Shown: positions 28,000-28,916 of the stretch, piece after piece
How the letters are laid out: every line of letters starts with the position of its first letter
Position numbering within the stretch: the first letter of the stretch is position 1
IMG/VR virus record: IMGVR_UViG_3300028925_001648
Span: 1-28,916 of that record
DNA from: a virus
Length of the DNA stretch: 28,916 bases
Direction: 5' to 3' (one strand)
Notes under the pieces: generated by a model
What the model saw: only the letters and a program-made list of their open reading frames with translations
The model's database searches: none
Told to the model about the DNA's origin: nothing
Position numbers and translations under genes: made by a program

Positions 28000-28010
28000 A
28001 CTATATAATA
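27999..28010 (-). promoter_or_regulatory. TATTATATANTA element abutting ATG 27999
   Basis: The minus strand reads TTTCTATTATATAGTATG. The element lies 27 bases downstream of an intrinsic terminator, exactly where a new transcription unit should begin. Confidence 0.45.
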
Positions 28011-28037
28011 GAAAAATCATTTAAATATTTTATTAAT

Positions 28038-28063
28038 AAAAAAAGGGGGTAAAACAACCCCCT
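28038..28063 (-). terminator. Intrinsic terminator after tail-tube-like gene
   Basis: On the minus strand AGGGGGT pairs with ACCCCCT (arms 28063-28057 and 28050-28044) around a six-base loop and is followed by a run of T's (28044-28038). It lies 34 bases after the stop of the gene at 28098-28664. Confidence 0.85.
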
Positions 28064-28097
28064 CTTTAAACTAAATATATGAAAACTTCTAATTAAA

Positions 28098-28664
28098 TTA
28101 TGATTCTACGATTGTTCCCATTGTAAACGCTGCATTATCGAACGGTACTGCCGTAAAGTCAGCCACCATAGGGAAAGGATTAGCCTCTAAGCCATCAAAG
28201 GTTAGTGTATATCCATTTCTATCTCCAAAGGCTGCTCCACTATCAGCAGAACCTGCGTTCATAGACATACCATTTGTTACTCCTAAACCAACAATTACAT
28301 CATGTCCGTTAGCTAATTGTGCGTTAAGTTGAGCAAAACATATTACTTGCGTTTGCCCTAATAATTTTATTTCATTTTGGTCTTCCTTAGTAAGCCTGTT
28401 TAAGACCATATTTACAGTAGGTGTATAGAACAATGTTCCGTTCTCAGTGCTGCCTGTAATTGCTTCATTTACTGTTGTAGAACCTCTTGGAACAGTATAT
28501 CTATAAAGAGTATTTGCTCCCATCTCAATATCTGTTATTTCTGAAGAAACCACAAGAGGTAATGGGGAAAATTGGTCATATACACCAAAGTATATATATT
28601 TCACGCCTCCACTTACTCTATTACAGTCTAAACCTCTTCCTTTACTTAATGCCGTACATGCCAT
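28098..28664 (-). CDS. Probable tail tube-like major virion protein
   Basis: This 188-residue protein begins MACTALSKGRGLDCNRVSGG. 'KYIYFGVYDQFSPLPLVVSSEITDIEMG', 'SGTLFYTP'-type strands, 'VNMVLNRLTKEDQNEIKLLGQTQVICFAQ' and 'GAAFGDRNGYTLTFDGLEANPFPMV' recur in small proteins next to capsid genes of Bacteroidota phages and look like a tail tube-type barrel. The gene lies between two intrinsic terminators directly after a capsid gene, which suggests abundant, separately controlled expression. Identity as the tube protein is an inference; a decoration protein is the alternative. Confidence 0.55.
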   Translation of the reverse strand: MACTALSKGRGLDCNRVSGGVKYIYFGVYDQFSPLPLVVSSEITDIEMGANTLYRYTVPRGSTTVNEAITGSTENGTLFYTPTVNMVLNRLTKEDQNEIKLLGQTQVICFAQLNAQLANGHDVIVGLGVTNGMSMNAGSADSGAAFGDRNGYTLTFDGLEANPFPMVADFTAVPFDNAAFTMGTIVES

Positions 28665-28683
28665 GTCTTTTTATTTTAAAGTT

Positions 28684-28710
28684 AAAAAAGAGGGGGATTT
28701 GACACCCCCT
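28684..28710 (-). terminator. Intrinsic terminator after capsid copy B
   Basis: On the minus strand AGGGGG (28710-28705) pairs with CCCCCT (28696-28691) around an eight-base loop, then C and six T's (28689-28684). It lies 12 bases after the capsid stop. It may be partly read through, as no separate promoter is evident for the next gene. Confidence 0.75.
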
Positions 28711-28721
28711 ATTTTGTGTTA

Positions 28722-28916
28722 TTACGATTGTCTTACTATATCAGCACCCACTCCTGATTGAACTCCAGCAGAGTAACGAGCAACTAATCTCATATTATCT
28801 GAACCATCTAAAGCAGCCATATCCATAAGCGTGATTCTAGTAGCATCAGAAATTAAGTCAGTACCAAAGTAAAGATTTGATTTTTGTCCGAATACTAATT
28901 GATTGTCTAACATTCC
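28722..28916 (-). CDS. Major capsid protein, copy B (5' end outside window)
   Basis: The last 64 codons of a capsid gene enter from the right edge and end at TAA 28722. The visible part reads GMLDNQLVFGQKSNLYFGTD and continues to 'DMAALDGSDNMRLVARYSAGVQSGVGADIVRQS', a typical capsid C-terminus. The first 25 residues align with the end of copy A at 1-79 (21 of 25 identical), but the DNA differs at about 18 of 79 bases, mostly silently. It is therefore a diverged homologue. An intrinsic terminator follows. Confidence 0.75.
   Translation of the reverse strand, partial: GMLDNQLVFGQKSNLYFGTDLISDATRITLMDMAALDGSDNMRLVARYSAGVQSGVGADIVRQS

Noticed and set aside
1-28916. Lysogeny module
   Set aside because: No integrase, excisionase or CI-like repressor was recognised; the winged-helix protein at 18023-18436 alone is not enough. 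The part outside the window could still hold one.

Overview
The window is almost certainly part of a tailed bacteriophage genome (siphovirus-like) infecting a member of the Flavobacteriia/Bacteroidota. By eye the DNA is about one-third G+C. Every convincing gene lies on the minus strand, genes are packed with ATGA and TAATG overlaps, most genes have AT-rich leaders rather than Shine-Dalgarno sites, and candidate promoters resemble the Bacteroidota TTG / TAnnTTTG type. Many proteins are recognisable as types found in flavobacterial phages: XkdF-type protease, DUF6712 connector, DUF5675, DUF3127, NinB/NinG and a small sigma-like protein. I see no integrase, lysogeny repressor, tRNA gene, insertion sequence or CRISPR array.

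The layout below follows transcription, from high to low coordinates. 28916-24114 is a virion module: the end of a major capsid protein (copy B), a tail-tube-like protein between two intrinsic terminators, two structural proteins, a LamG-type protein, the portal and a DUF6712 connector. 24114-22417 is a lysis-type cluster: two tiny basic proteins, two candidate holins, DUF5675, a metallophosphatase and a 25-residue membrane peptide. 22416-22076 is the only gene-free stretch over 300 bases. It holds a promoter candidate, a DnaA-box-like site and a 5' leader closed by a long-range helix. 22075-15142 is the early module: ERF recombinase, DUF3127 single-strand-binding-like protein, a DnaA-C-like protein, a winged-helix replication protein, NinG, a sigma-like factor, DUF3310 and NinB. 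15096-13650 holds the terminases. 13501-4054 holds the tail genes, from the frameshifted tail assembly chaperone to the tape measure. 4018-1 holds the capsid maturation genes: XkdF protease, a series of related coiled-coil proteins, an acidic scaffold-like protein and the start of a second major capsid protein (copy A).

The two window edges carry different capsid genes. Their 79-base overlap is about 77 percent identical with mostly silent changes. If the genome is circular or circularly permuted, it therefore has two tandem, diverged capsid genes. Other points of interest are: a repeated TATTATATANTA element at five gene heads together with a phage sigma-like factor; the structured early leader; a possible small RNA on the otherwise empty plus strand at 13543-13651; a large terminase that seems to start at CTG; a T9 slippery run in the tail chaperone; an in-frame TAA that splits a tail protein; and several microproteins under 55 residues supported by overlap geometry.
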